A stretch of DNA of 64,000 bases from Streptomyces sp. NBC_00273 (GTDB lineage: Bacteria > Actinomycetota > Actinomycetes > Streptomycetales > Streptomycetaceae). The notes under the pieces were generated by a model. It had not been told where the DNA came from. It saw only the letters and a program-made list of their open reading frames with translations, and ran no database searches. Shown here in pieces: positions 1 to 8,149 of this stretch. A program made the translations under genes and the position numbers. Numbering within the stretch: the stretch's first letter is position 1; every line of letters begins with the position of its first letter. Where the stretch lies: contig NZ_CP108067.1 in the NCBI RefSeq assembly GCF_036178145.1, positions 10,059,001 through 10,123,000 on the forward strand, given 5' to 3'.

Positions 1-565
1 GGACCACCTCGGCGAGCGGCGGCCCCTCGGGCTTCTCGGGCGCTTCGACGTCCAAGCGGAACTGGTTCTACTTCGAGGACCGGTTGATCGCCCACGCCTC
101 GCCGGGCACCGCCAGCGGCACAGTGCCGGGCAGGGGCAGCCGGTTCACCGATGCTCCCCGCCGCCAGCGCGTCGGCGTCCTCGTCGGTGGACCAGCCTGG
201 ACAGCCAGTCTTTCCCCTCCACGTCGTTCGGTAAGGATCAGCACGGGGTCGTCGAGACCGATCGTGCGCGCCCGGCTGCGAGAGCCGACCACGGCCAGCG
301 TGGCTGCGGAATGGGTGTCGGGGACACCGATCGTGGGCGAGAGACCTTCGATTCATCGCCCGCCGGTCGAACTGCAGATGCGCGCCGCGCGCCGGGACTG
401 CTCGGGGGAATCCGGCTGCCGGGTCCTGGGCGCCACGCGCGTATTGAAGCCCACGTGGTCCACTCCGTCGGCTCGCGTCTTGATCCGGCCGACGAATCAG
501 GCGCGCGTCGGCCAGCTCGGTCCCTCGATCGGCGCCAGTCGCACCGATCAGGCGCCCACTTCCGG
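1..565. other. No supported gene; opening stretch
   Basis: Open frames exist on both strands, but none shows a recognisable domain, a good ribosome binding site or a consistent codon bias. The overlapping frames have arginine- and proline-rich translations, as expected of non-coding frames in GC-rich DNA. The stretch may hold the remains of a gene reading leftward out of the window. I see nothing firm in it. Confidence 0.4.
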
Positions 566-1009
566 TCATCGGCGTCGAAGCCCGAAGCCATGAGCGGCGT
601 GTGCGGTGAGGTCTTCGTCGACGACGGCCAGGGTGAACGCGTGGCCGGCCGGGTCGGCGAAGCGCCGCAGGGTGGTCCGGCTGCCCGGCAGGCTGCCGTC
701 GTCCTCCGCGGCCACCGGGCGCGCCCCCAGGGCCACGGCCTCGCGCTCGGCCTCGTCGAGGCTCCGCTGCTCCACGAGGATGCGCACGTGGGCCTGTTGG
801 GAACCCTCCGGGAGCGGCCAGCTCGGCGGTATGTGGTCGGGGTCCCGGCGGACTCCGAGGACTACTCCGGTGTCGCCGGTGATGAGGAGGAGCTCCCCGT
901 CGCCCGGTGCGGGTCCTGCCGAGGCGCCGAGCAGTTCGGCGTAGAACTGCGCCAGCAGCTCGGGCTCGGCGCTGTCGAGGACGAGAACGGCTGTCTTGGG
1001 TACGGTCAT
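566..1009 (-). CDS. VOC family (glyoxalase-like) protein
   Basis: This 147-residue protein begins TAVLVLDSAEPELLAQFYAE and has the alternating beta-alpha-beta pattern of the vicinal oxygen chelate fold. The stretch FYAELLG near residue 25 and the C-terminal FADPAGHAFTL near residue 125 are the usual hallmarks of the Glyoxalase_6-type subgroup common in Streptomyces. VOC proteins bind small molecules, often through a metal, and include isomerases, dioxygenases and antibiotic-binding proteins. The actual ligand cannot be read from the sequence. It lies upstream of another leftward gene with a short gap. The family call is solid; the function is unknown. Confidence 0.85.
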   Translation of the reverse strand: MTVPKTAVLVLDSAEPELLAQFYAELLGASAGPAPGDGELLLITGDTGVVLGVRRDPDHIPPSWPLPEGSQQAHVRILVEQRSLDEAEREAVALGARPVAAEDDGSLPGSRTTLRRFADPAGHAFTLAVVDEDLTAHAAHGFGLRRR

Positions 1010-1078
1010 GCACCCCGTGTGCCCGGTGTCGGTGCCCGTACACGGGGCGTGCGTGGCCGGACGGCCGCGCTCGATTCC

Positions 1079-1456
1079 TCAGGAGCGGATGCGGAGTGCG
1101 ACCTCTCGCTCCTGGTCGCCCGATACGGCTCCCATGTCCTCGACCGTGAAGTTGCCGACGAGCGCGGCCTGTACCCGCTGCACCGCACGGGGGCCTCCCT
1201 GGAGGGTGACGTTGACCGCGTCCTTCACCCGTACGGGTGCCGCCTGGCGCTCGGCCGGTTCGGCCGGCTTCGCCGCGTCGAGGATCGCGCTCCACACGGT
1301 CGCGGCCCGGCCGCCTTGCGCCGCTCCGCCCGTCCCCGGCTCCGCGAAGAAGGAACGTTCGAGCAGGTCGAGGACGGCGCGCGCGTCCTCCTCGGAGCAA
1401 TCGCCGACCGCCACGACCACTTCGGCCACCGGGATGTCCTTGTCGTGTCCGTCCAT
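1079..1456 (-). CDS. Hypothetical small alpha/beta protein
   Basis: I place the start at the ATG at 1456 because gagagg lies just upstream and because codons further upstream encode a less coherent sequence. The product, about 125 residues, begins MDGHDKDIPVAEVVVAVGDC and ends with GNFTVEDMGAVSGDQEREVA. It is acidic and has no signal peptide or membrane segment. I do not recognise a family. It is leftward and may share a transcript with the VOC gene downstream. Confidence 0.6.
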   Translation of the reverse strand: MDGHDKDIPVAEVVVAVGDCSEEDARAVLDLLERSFFAEPGTGGAAQGGRAATVWSAILDAAKPAEPAERQAAPVRVKDAVNVTLQGGPRAVQRVQAALVGNFTVEDMGAVSGDQEREVALRIRS

Positions 1457-1692
1457 CAGGGGGACCTCTCTCGTGCGTGCGGCATCGGTGCGGAGAACGT
1501 GAAAGGGGAATCCGGAACCTCCCCGCTCCGAACGTGCCACAGGGGGTGGGGGCCCGCATCATTTGCCTCGGCCTATGGGAGGGGGCGATGGCGTGGGGCC
1601 GCACCGGGAACACGACGCGGCCCCACGACGCCGGAGCGCCGGGGGGCCGCATCGTGGTCACCCGCGAGCCGCGAGGGACTCGGCGGGCGGCT

Positions 1693-1890
1693 TCAGGTCC
1701 TGTCGCGCTTGTCGCGCAGGGAGTCCTGGATGCCGCGGGCGCGCTCCTCGGTCTCGCTCAGGGCTTCCTTCGCCTTGCCCTTGGCCTGGTCCGTCTTGCC
1801 CTCAGCCTTCAGCCGGTCGCTGCCGGTGATCTTGCCTGCGGCTTCCTTGGCCTTGCCCTTCGCCTGGTCCATCTTTCCCTTGTCAGCCAT
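1693..1890 (-). CDS. CsbD family stress protein
   Basis: The 65-residue product begins MADKGKMDQAKGKAKEAAGK and is lysine/alanine/glutamate-rich throughout. It contains the internally duplicated DQAKGKAKEA element typical of CsbD-like proteins (residues 8-18 and 34-44). CsbD proteins are small, hydrophilic and induced by general stress; their biochemical role is unknown. I chose the ATG at 1890 because the family starts at this point and an aaggagtt-like binding site precedes it. Upstream in-frame codons give an unrelated, arginine-rich extension. Confidence 0.92.
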   Translation of the reverse strand: MADKGKMDQAKGKAKEAAGKITGSDRLKAEGKTDQAKGKAKEALSETEERARGIQDSLRDKRDRT

Positions 1891-1991
1891 GTGAACTCCT
1901 TGGTGGGATGCCTCAACTCGGCCCAAATTAGACGAAACCTGACTATTGCGCGCGGCGGCGTCGCTGGTTGCCGCGACGTCGATGACGGCGG

Positions 1992-2180
1992 CTACCAGCG
2001 TCCGCCGCCGCGCGCCGGGCGGGCCACGAAGCCGATGAGCCACAGCACCAGGACGGCGATCGCCACCCACCACAGACGGCACGGGCGGGGCGACCTGCAG
2101 GGGTACCTGCCGGCACGGGCAGCGTCAGTGCGTGCATGCCCTGGGACGCGCTCGACTGCTTCCGATCGGGTGACGCGCAT
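1992..2180 (-). CDS. Possible small single-pass membrane protein
   Basis: The reading frame ends in LWWVAIAVLVLWLIGFVARP, one strong transmembrane helix, followed by a short basic glycine-rich tail. Tiny hydrophobic proteins of this sort are common next to CsbD genes in Streptomyces. The N-terminal part before the helix is arginine-rich and may not be translated, so the true start may be an internal GTG. The helix is clear; the gene call is tentative. Confidence 0.4.
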   Translation of the reverse strand: MRVTRSEAVERVPGHARTDAARAGRYPCRSPRPCRLWWVAIAVLVLWLIGFVARPARGGGRW

Positions 2181-2267
2181 ATGGCACGCCGCCCGGCAGG
2201 CCCGCCGCCGCCGCGCGGGCGGGAGCGAGGATGCACGGCCCCGACCTTCTACGGATGGAGATCACCT

Positions 2268-2543
2268 GTGCTGGAACGCAAGCGGCTCAAGGGCAAGACC
2301 CAGGTCACCTTCGTACTGCCCGAGAACAGCCCCGAGGGGCCCGTCAGTGTGGTCGGGGACTTCAACCACTGGAACCCCGCCGCCCACCCCCTCGAACCCC
2401 GAGGCGACGGCACCCGCGCCGCGAACGTGGCCCTGCCCGCACACAACAGCCACTCGTTCCGCTACCTCGCCGCCGGTGACTACTGGTTCGACGACGAGAC
2501 CGCCGACCACCACGACGGCACCAACAGCCGCATCCACACCTGA
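2268..2543 (+). CDS. Isoamylase early-set (CBM48-like) domain protein
   Basis: A GTG at 2268, preceded seven bases upstream by ggag, gives a 91-residue protein beginning VLERKRLKGKTQVTFVLPEN. It carries GPVSVVGDFNHWNPAAHPL, the glycogen-binding early-set motif found in branching enzymes, isoamylases and AMPK beta subunits. The YWFDDETADHHDGTNS segment closes the domain. The whole protein is this single immunoglobulin-like domain with no catalytic part, so a carbohydrate-binding or regulatory role is likely. It stands alone between leftward genes. Confidence 0.88.
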   Translation: MLERKRLKGKTQVTFVLPENSPEGPVSVVGDFNHWNPAAHPLEPRGDGTRAANVALPAHNSHSFRYLAAGDYWFDDETADHHDGTNSRIHT

Positions 2544-2719
2544 ACCAGAAGCGCCCCTTCCGGGCGATCGGGTGAGGGCCATGCCGTGGCGCGGCCCCCA
2601 CCAGCTGTGTCAGCGGTGACTAGCGGCGACCTCCCTGAGCGAGAGGTCGAGGTTGGTGGAGCACAGCACGTCCGGGGGCTCGACCGGTGGAGGTTCCACG
2701 GTTCGTGAGGGGAAGGGGA

Positions 2720-4342
2720 TCACCTGCGCTTCGTGTTCTTCCTCGACGTCGTCCGCCTCTTCTCCTGCGGTGTGGTTCGGGACCGGCGCCTGCGTAGCCC
2801 GCTGGTGCCCTGCGGAGATCCCTCCTGGCTGTCCGCTCGCGGGCGCGTCCTGCCCTGCCTGCCGGTCTCCAGGTCAGGTGGGCTGGCAGCAAGCAGGAGA
2901 GACAGGAGAAGCCCGGCGGAACGGCTGGAGAGGACCTTCGCTGCCTGAATGAGCCGGTGGCGTTGCGCGACGGGTAGAGACAGGGCCACGCAGCCGATCT
3001 CGCCGTCGATGACGAGTGGGACCGCTACGCACACTTCGCCGTCGGAGTACTCCAGGAGGTCGAACTGGGCGGCGAGCGGGCCATGGTGGTCCAGGTTCTG
3101 GAAGAGCACGGTGCCATCGGTGATGGTGCGCCGGGTGAGGGCGATGGGCCGGTGCCGTGAGAGGTGGTCCATCCGCTGGACGAAGTCGAGCTGGGAGAGC
3201 AGGCTCTTGCCGACCGCAGTGGCGTGAGCTGCCTCGGTGAAGGCGACCCTCTGTTTGACGCCTGGGGTGCTCGGCCCGTCCGACCACCGGACGATGGACA
3301 CCTCCCCGTGGCTGTAGGTGCTGATGTACACGGCCGCGCCGACGGCGTCCCGCAGGCCGGCGAGGACCTGGTCGATGACCTTCCCGGGCCGGCCGGGCTC
3401 GGACACCGCGATCAGCCGCAGCGCGGGCCCTGGTACGTATCCGCCGTCGGGGGTGCGCAGGGTCAGATGCTGCTGGCTCAGCCACACCAGCAGGCGTTGC
3501 ATCACCGGGTGGGGAAGGCTGGTGGCCCAGGCGAGGTGCCTCTCGCCAACCGCCCGACCCGCACCGGCGATGATCTGCAGTACCTCAAGAACCCGCTGCG
3601 CGGACTGCCAGCGCCGCAGTGGCCGAGTGGCTGGTGGGACCTGCTGCGCCAGATGCGTCAGCGACGCGTGCCGCAGCGGAGCCGGGGACCAAGCTGAGCC
3701 GGGCTCCGGCTTCCGGTCTCGGGGCGCTCGCCTGGACGGGATGATGGTGGGGGCCGTTTCTACGGGCCGGGCATCCGGGGCGGCTCCCGTACGCCTGGGC
3801 TTGGGAATCCGGGCGGTGAACGTGCCGCGCTTGCGGACGGTCGCCAGGAGGGTCCGCACATCGGCGATGAACTCACCGTCCTGGTCGGGGACGGTGTCCT
3901 CGCGGTTGGCGAGGCCGATGTCGGCGAGGTCCCACCCGGCTTGCCGCAGAAGTGTCCGGGCGTCCTGGTGTCCCCACCGCGCGGCGCTCACGACGGTGGT
4001 GACGGCCTGAGGGGCGGCGTCCGGGCCCGACTGCCGCCACAAGGTCACGGCCAGGCGGAACGCGGCACCGGGGTGGCTGTCCTCATAGGCCCGCTTCAGC
4101 CAGTTCCTGGCCCGGTCCAGCTCACCGATCCGCAGTGCTTTCGAGCCGAGCCGGTAGCACGAGTTCGCGTGCAGGCGTCGTTCCAGTTCCTGCCCCCTCC
4201 ACGTCTGCGGTGGTTCCCAGTCGCCTCCGGGCCGGTCCCAGAAGTCGGCTCCCTTCAGTCCGGACAGCAGAGCGGCAAACGCGGAAGGCTCCGCCGCGCC
4301 GGTGTCGCCCCGTTCGCTGTCGTTGCCGCTCACATCACTCAC
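2720..4342 (-). CDS. IclR-type regulator with N-terminal repeat region (C-terminus apparently frameshifted)
   Basis: The protein as read has 540 residues. Residues 1-240 hold a helical part with a Sel1/TPR-like stretch (LDRARNWLKRAYEDSHPGAA). Next comes a winged-helix region (about 245-315). The IclR effector-binding domain follows (about 320-500), including FTEAAHATAVGKSLLSQLD. The final 45 residues are extremely basic and unlike the rest. In the neighbouring frame the sequence continues smoothly as an acidic tail through VIPFPSRTVEPPPVEPPDV to a TGA at 2610-2612, so a one-base indel near 2875 probably changed the C-terminus. Its start overlaps the end of the sigma-like gene upstream by eight bases, so the two are translationally coupled. 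Confidence 0.8.
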   Translation of the reverse strand: MSDVSGNDSERGDTGAAEPSAFAALLSGLKGADFWDRPGGDWEPPQTWRGQELERRLHANSCYRLGSKALRIGELDRARNWLKRAYEDSHPGAAFRLAVTLWRQSGPDAAPQAVTTVVSAARWGHQDARTLLRQAGWDLADIGLANREDTVPDQDGEFIADVRTLLATVRKRGTFTARIPKPRRTGAAPDARPVETAPTIIPSRRAPRDRKPEPGSAWSPAPLRHASLTHLAQQVPPATRPLRRWQSAQRVLEVLQIIAGAGRAVGERHLAWATSLPHPVMQRLLVWLSQQHLTLRTPDGGYVPGPALRLIAVSEPGRPGKVIDQVLAGLRDAVGAAVYISTYSHGEVSIVRWSDGPSTPGVKQRVAFTEAAHATAVGKSLLSQLDFVQRMDHLSRHRPIALTRRTITDGTVLFQNLDHHGPLAAQFDLLEYSDGEVCVAVPLVIDGEIGCVALSLPVAQRHRLIQAAKVLSSRSAGLLLSLLLAASPPDLETGRQGRTRPRADSQEGSPQGTSGLRRRRSRTTPQEKRRTTSRKNTKRR

Positions 4343-4974
4343 CTGTGTCCTCTTCCCGGCGCCGGGTCTTCCTGTGCCGATCGCGGATGTGGAGCTGGAT
4401 CTGCTCGTCTTCCCTCAGCTCGGCTGCTGCCTTCGTCATCAGGGTCTGGATGCGGGCCGGCTCCCGCTTCATGCGTTCCGCGATGGCCTGGTCCTCCATG
4501 CCCTGGCTCCGCATCTCCGCGACGTCCCTGCGTTGTGTCCTCTTCATCCGCCTGATGGCGGGTATGACGAGCTCCTCGAGGGGGTCCAGGGGGGTGTGCG
4601 GCACGAGGCCCGCGTAGTCGCCGTGGAGGTCCGAGGCCCGGCTGGGGCGCGCGACGAATACGCGCTCGCACTCCTGGAGACCTGCCTCGTCGGCGGGCTC
4701 GGCCAGCTTGTCGTAGGCGTCGTTCGCCAGGTTGTTCGCGGTCTCCCGCGCATACGGCAGGGGGTTGCGGTCCCGCTTCTCGGGATCCCGCAGCCACACG
4801 ACATAGGTCCGCACGAGGGCCTCGTGCGCCATGTCCTGCACTTGGGAGCGCAGCATCGATGCCGCTTCCACAGCCCCACCGCGATGAGGCGGGTCCACTC
4901 CCCACGCGCTTTTCGAAGAGCGTGCGCGCGGCCTCCTGCCAGGGCAGCTCCTCCTCATCCGGGCCGTCTACCAC
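4335..4974 (-). pseudogene. Sigma-like RNA polymerase factor, frameshifted near its N-terminus
   Basis: The gene reads in three frames. A GTG at 4974 opens a first frame containing VDGPDEEELPWQEAARTLFE. A second frame continues with WTRLIAVGLWKRHRC, and a third with QVQDMAHEALVRTYVVWLRD through to the stop at 4335. The pieces join end to end into one plausible protein with a sigma-70 region-2-like helix bundle and a C-terminal region-4-like helix-turn-helix (DVAEMRSQGMEDQAIAERMK). Two one-base losses, near 4902 and 4865, explain this. A shorter product from an internal start in the third frame is possible. It lies between a small membrane protein and the IclR-like regulator, overlapping both. 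Confidence 0.6.
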
Positions 4975-5282
4975 GGTCCACGCTCCGGCTCACGGGGATC
5001 GGAGGCAGGGCTGGCCACCAGGGCGGTCCAGACCGTCACCCGGCCGCCGCCCGACGACTCGTGCCGCACGATGACGGACCAACCGCAGCCGCACGCCGTA
5101 CCGGGACTGCGCCCGGCCGGGGCAAGAGCCCCCTCGCGTCCCACTCGCCCGCGAGAAGCCCTTCCCCAGGCCCGGTACACGGCGAACACCACAGGGGTCA
5201 CGCCGGCCACGGCCGAGATGAACCCGACCACGTCCAGGGCTGTCAATTCACGCTCCACATGTTCGTTCGGAGAGCAACGCAT
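4968..5282 (-). CDS. Hypothetical protein with one membrane segment
   Basis: The ATG at 5282 gives about 104 residues beginning MRCSPNEHVERELTALDVVG. A hydrophobic helix (ALDVVGFISAVAGVTPVVFA, about residues 14-33) is followed by a charged stretch and a beta-rich end, VTVWTALVASPASD. The stop overlaps the GTG start of the sigma-like gene by a few bases. The three leftward genes (this one, sigma-like, IclR-like) therefore form a tight operon. Small membrane partners upstream of sigma-like genes can be anti-sigma factors, but nothing here proves that. Upstream in-frame codons are possible but look non-coding. Confidence 0.5.
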   Translation of the reverse strand: MRCSPNEHVERELTALDVVGFISAVAGVTPVVFAVYRAWGRASRGRVGREGALAPAGRSPGTACGCGWSVIVRHESSGGGRVTVWTALVASPASDPREPERGPW

Positions 5283-5419
5283 CCGCGTCACGTCTCTCTT
5301 ACGGTGTGGAGGGCCTGAACTTTCCTGCCGCACGAAAGCGATCGGAACCGACGGATCCTGATCGACTCCTGCCTGATCCCGCCCGGTACCGGATGCGCGC
5401 GTGGCCTCCACTCGCGAAC

Positions 5420-5610
5420 CCGCCGTCGGTCATGTCCGGGACAGGCCTTCACCAGGTCGTCGCGGGTCATATGCGAGCGCCCGGGCAGGTGGGCGGCGGC
5501 CGCCCTCTTGCAGAGGCCGGCCTTCGACAGGCTGCTCAGGTCTTCCCTCGGCGCGAAGCGGATCCGCTTCTTCGCAGCGCCGGTCTTGCCGGAGGAGGAC
5601 CCGCCCGTAC
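5420..5610 (-). pseudogene. Relic of a Ku/plasmid-stability-type SAP-like tail
   Basis: One leftward frame reads KKRIRFAPREDLSSLSKAGL and continues CKRAAAAHLPGRSHMTRDDL. This matches in pattern the C-terminal tail of the Ku protein at 57.8 kb (ALTKAELYEKAAAAGTPGRS, SMNHDQLADALAHTGRDRRK). There is no start or upstream domain in frame, so this is a broken fragment. The surrounding 5283-5693 bases otherwise hold no convincing gene. Confidence 0.45.
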
Positions 5611-5693
5611 CGCTTTCGGTGAATCCCGGTACGTGGACGGCCCGGCCCGGGCAGCCTGGACGTCGGGCGGCCTGGCTTTATCGGCGAGAGTCG

Positions 5694-5760
5694 GGTTCTG
5701 GCACAGATCTTGGGGAGCCGTCGCGGAGCGTGATGTTTGCGTTCGATTGGGAGGATGACC
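5694..5760 (+). repeat. Orphan end of the 18.6-kb-type ISL3 element
   Basis: The sequence starting ggttctggcacagatcttgg is identical over its first 24 bases to the two outer ends of the ISL3 unit at 18612 and 20932. It then shares gtcgcggag, a 12-base variable spacer and gttcgatt at the same distances. It points rightward, toward the gene at 5884-6429 and the scrambled ISL3 transposase beyond. No matching far end or target duplication was found, so the unit it once bounded has decayed. Confidence 0.8.
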
Positions 5761-5883
5761 ATGGTTCTGCCTCACCTCTCGTTGCCTGGGTCTCGGGTCC
5801 CGTCGTCCGACCTGTGGTGGCTACAGAGTCATGTAAGGCTGCCGTGCTGCTGTCCTGTCTCAGGTAAGTCGGCGTATATCGGT

Positions 5884-6429
5884 CTAGAGCTCGGGCAGTC
5901 GGTCGGCTGGGGTGGGAGAGCGGTGTTCCTGTAGCCAGTAGAGGTAGATCTGTAGGTCCGTCTCCAGGCTTCCGAAGTCGGTGCCGCCAGCGATGTAGGC
6001 CGCGAAGTCCAGGGCACCCTCCACTGCTCGTTGGTTCGGGATCCACCGGTCGTACCGCTCCCACTCGTGCACCTGGTTTCTCAGGTACTCCAGGATCCGC
6101 TCCCGGTCCCGCCACCACTCCCGGACCAACTCCGGTGTCCACCGCTGGTCTCCGTCCCAGGCATAGCCGTCCATGGGGTCCGCCTCGATGGCACTGAGGA
6201 CGTCCCTCACCTCGTCCGGTGTGCGCGGCTGGCGGTATACGTACTCAGTGAAGTACTGACCGCCGTAGTGGATGTGACGCGGTGCTTCGAGTCGACCTGT
6301 CGCGCAGTTATCGGTCTCGGCGCCGTACACCGGCCCGGGGACGTTGAGCCACAGGCGGTCCTCCCAGCGGCCGTTACAGCTCGGGTACACCTGGAACAGC
6401 ACCGCCGCCGCGTCGAAGTAGAGCGTCAT
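5884..6429 (-). CDS. Hypothetical protein, possible immunity-type passenger
   Basis: The 181-residue protein begins MTLYFDAAAVLFQVYPSCNG and is rich in aromatic residues (WDGDQRWTPELVREWWRDRE) with no signal peptide or membrane segment. I do not recognise a family. It lies between an orphan ISL3 end at 5694 and the remains of the matching ISL3 transposase at 6574, the same arrangement as the gene at 18732-19094. Its cytosolic, acidic, single-domain character and its place in an immunity-rich region suggest an immunity protein, but that is inference. Confidence 0.7.
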   Translation of the reverse strand: MTLYFDAAAVLFQVYPSCNGRWEDRLWLNVPGPVYGAETDNCATGRLEAPRHIHYGGQYFTEYVYRQPRTPDEVRDVLSAIEADPMDGYAWDGDQRWTPELVREWWRDRERILEYLRNQVHEWERYDRWIPNQRAVEGALDFAAYIAGGTDFGSLETDLQIYLYWLQEHRSPTPADRLPEL

Positions 6430-6573
6430 GAGGACAGCGTACTTTTACCCGGAGAGCTGAGAGTCGCAGCCTGAGCTGTGGCTGGCACCGAGTGAGCACC
6501 CTGTCGGGTCTGGGCGACCGAGCTCTGACCTCGAAGGTGCTGCCCAGCAGTAGAGCCACATTGGCGCGAAGGA

Positions 6574-7470
6574 TTAGTGGAGCAAGATCATTTTGCAGAG
6601 TAGTTCGAATCCGGCTCGGCCGTAGAGCTGCCTCTTGATCTTTTTGATGCGGTTAACGGCGCCCTCGATGCTGCCGGAGCTCCAGTCGAGGGTGAGGCCG
6701 GCTGTTATGGCGTCAAGGTCCCGGAGCATGTGAAGTGCGAAGCCAGTGAGGCCGGGTAGCTGGCTGGCGTCGACTGCGTCGATCCAGGTGGGGAGTGTGG
6801 AGCCGAGGCGGTCGGTGAGTATCTCCCCGAAGTCCCGGACATGTCCGGCGGCCGTGTCCAGCTCGGGGCAGCGGGCCAGGACCTCCTTCAGGCTGGTGCG
6901 GTCGTCCTCGCTCAGCGCGGTGGGGTGCCGGGTGAGCCAGCCGGTCACTTGCAGCACAGTCGGCGGCCGGGGCGGCGGCCGGAGCCGTGCGCAGGGTGGC
7001 GATGTGGGCGCGAACCATCTGGTAGGTGACGGGCGCGTGGTCGGCGCGGAGTTCACCGTGGAGGCTGGTGACGCTGGTGCATCTCTCGGTGAAGCGCCGT
7101 TGATCCGCCACCCCGGCGTGGAGATCATCTGCCGGGACCGAGCAGGCGCCTACGCCGAGGGCGCCCGCCGCGGTGCCCCCAATGCCCTGCAGGTCGCTGA
7201 CCGGTTCCATCTATGGCAGGGCTTCGGACGGGCCGTGGAGACCTGCGTCGCCGCCCATCGCGACTGCCTGCGATCGCCCGACGTGAGTGACCTTGGGCGA
7301 GCATCTCGTGGACCAGGGCGTGTGCGGCCTTCTTCCGCTCGGCTCGCTGGCCGACCGGCTCCGCGCCGTTCTGCGGCGGATCGGAAGCCGGTGGGGTGTC
7401 CTGCGACAGCGTGCCGCTGGGCATCGGGTTGCGCACGGCCAGACCTACTCCACCGTCTTGACTAGATGAT
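6574..7470 (-). pseudogene. Scrambled ISL3 transposase relic
   Basis: Four pieces of one ISL3 transposase, recognisable by comparison with the intact copy at 19165-20757, lie here in alternating orientation. Leftward 6574-7100 encodes the C-terminal part, including LTLDWSSGSIEGAVNRIKKI, with an internal frameshift. Rightward 7103-7275 encodes [20 protein letters not shown] through HRDCLRSP. Leftward 7275-7432 encodes [20 protein letters not shown]. Rightward 7434-7470 encodes GQTYSTVLT. No open frame joins them and the terminal repeat on the left is missing, so it is dead. Small inversions inside the element explain the order. Confidence 0.85.
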
Positions 7471-7646
7471 TGAGTCCAAGGGCTCGTAGCCGTAGGCCGC
7501 CAGCGAGTGGTATCGCATGTCGCTGCCATCGCTCGCCCCGCGCTTGCAAGGCGTGTCTGTTCATCCTGGCGGTCAGCGGAGATCATGCGACTCATGCTTC
7601 AGTAACTCGGAGGACGTCTCGGTCGGGGCCCCGCTGAGGAATGGCC

Positions 7647-7677
7647 TTGAGTCTCCAGTGACTGGAGACAGCAGAGT
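7647..7677 (+). promoter_or_regulatory. MerR-type promoter with central operator dyad
   Basis: A -35-like ttgagt (7647-7652) and a weak -10-like cagagt (7672-7677) are separated by 19 bases. A perfect 9-1-9 palindrome, gtctccagtgactggagac (7651-7669), fills the spacer. An over-long spacer with a centred dyad is the hallmark of promoters untwisted by MerR-family activators. The regulator gene begins at 7685, so this is very likely its autoregulatory site, and the transcript would be leaderless or nearly so. Confidence 0.8.
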
Positions 7678-7684
7678 GGGGGAC

Positions 7685-8149
7685 ATGGACGTTACGACCC
7701 TCTACTCAATCGGGGAGCTCTCCCGGCGGACCGGCTTGTCTGTGAGGACCATCCGGTTCTACTCCGATTCGGGGGTGGTAGCGCCGACCACCCGTAGTCC
7801 CGCCGGCTATCGGCTCTACGACCTCGACGCACTGCTTCGTCTGGAACTCCTCCGCACGCTGCGCGAGCTGGGCATGGACCTGCCCACGATTCAACGGGTA
7901 CTGGACCGCGAGCTCTCGATGGCGGAAGTCGCCGCGGCGCACGCCGACGCCATGGACGTCCCGATCCGAATGCTGCAACTGCGTCGGAGCGTTCTGCGCG
8001 TCGTGGCCAGCCGCGGGTGTCGGCAGTTGGTGATCAACGGCTGCGGAGATGTTGACGAGTTTTGGACGGCGCTGCTGACGGCTGAGCCTGTTGCCAGACC
8101 CCGGAGAGTGAGGGGGAGGCATGAGATACTTGATCATGCCTGTGACTAA
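7685..8149 (+). CDS. MerR family transcriptional regulator
   Basis: The 154-residue protein begins MDVTTLYSIGELSRRTGLSV. Its N-terminal winged helix (residues 7-75) includes the family signature TIRFYSDSGVVAPTTRSPAG and YRLYDLDALLRLELLRTLRE. A helical dimerisation segment follows (about 80-120), then a short C-terminal part ending in the unusual sequence RHEILDHACD. There is no obvious cysteine metal-binding pair, so the ligand is unknown. I chose the ATG at 7685; an in-frame GTG three codons upstream is also possible. The gene overlaps the following oxidase-like gene by 29 bases, so both are one transcript under the dyad promoter. Confidence 0.9.
   Translation: MDVTTLYSIGELSRRTGLSVRTIRFYSDSGVVAPTTRSPAGYRLYDLDALLRLELLRTLRELGMDLPTIQRVLDRELSMAEVAAAHADAMDVPIRMLQLRRSVLRVVASRGCRQLVINGCGDVDEFWTALLTAEPVARPRRVRGRHEILDHACD

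Noticed and set aside
6459..6466. gagagtcg as a possible target duplication matching the flank of the orphan ISL3 end at 5694
   Set aside because: The 8-mer also precedes 5694, but no ISL3 end adjoins 6459, so the match is probably chance.
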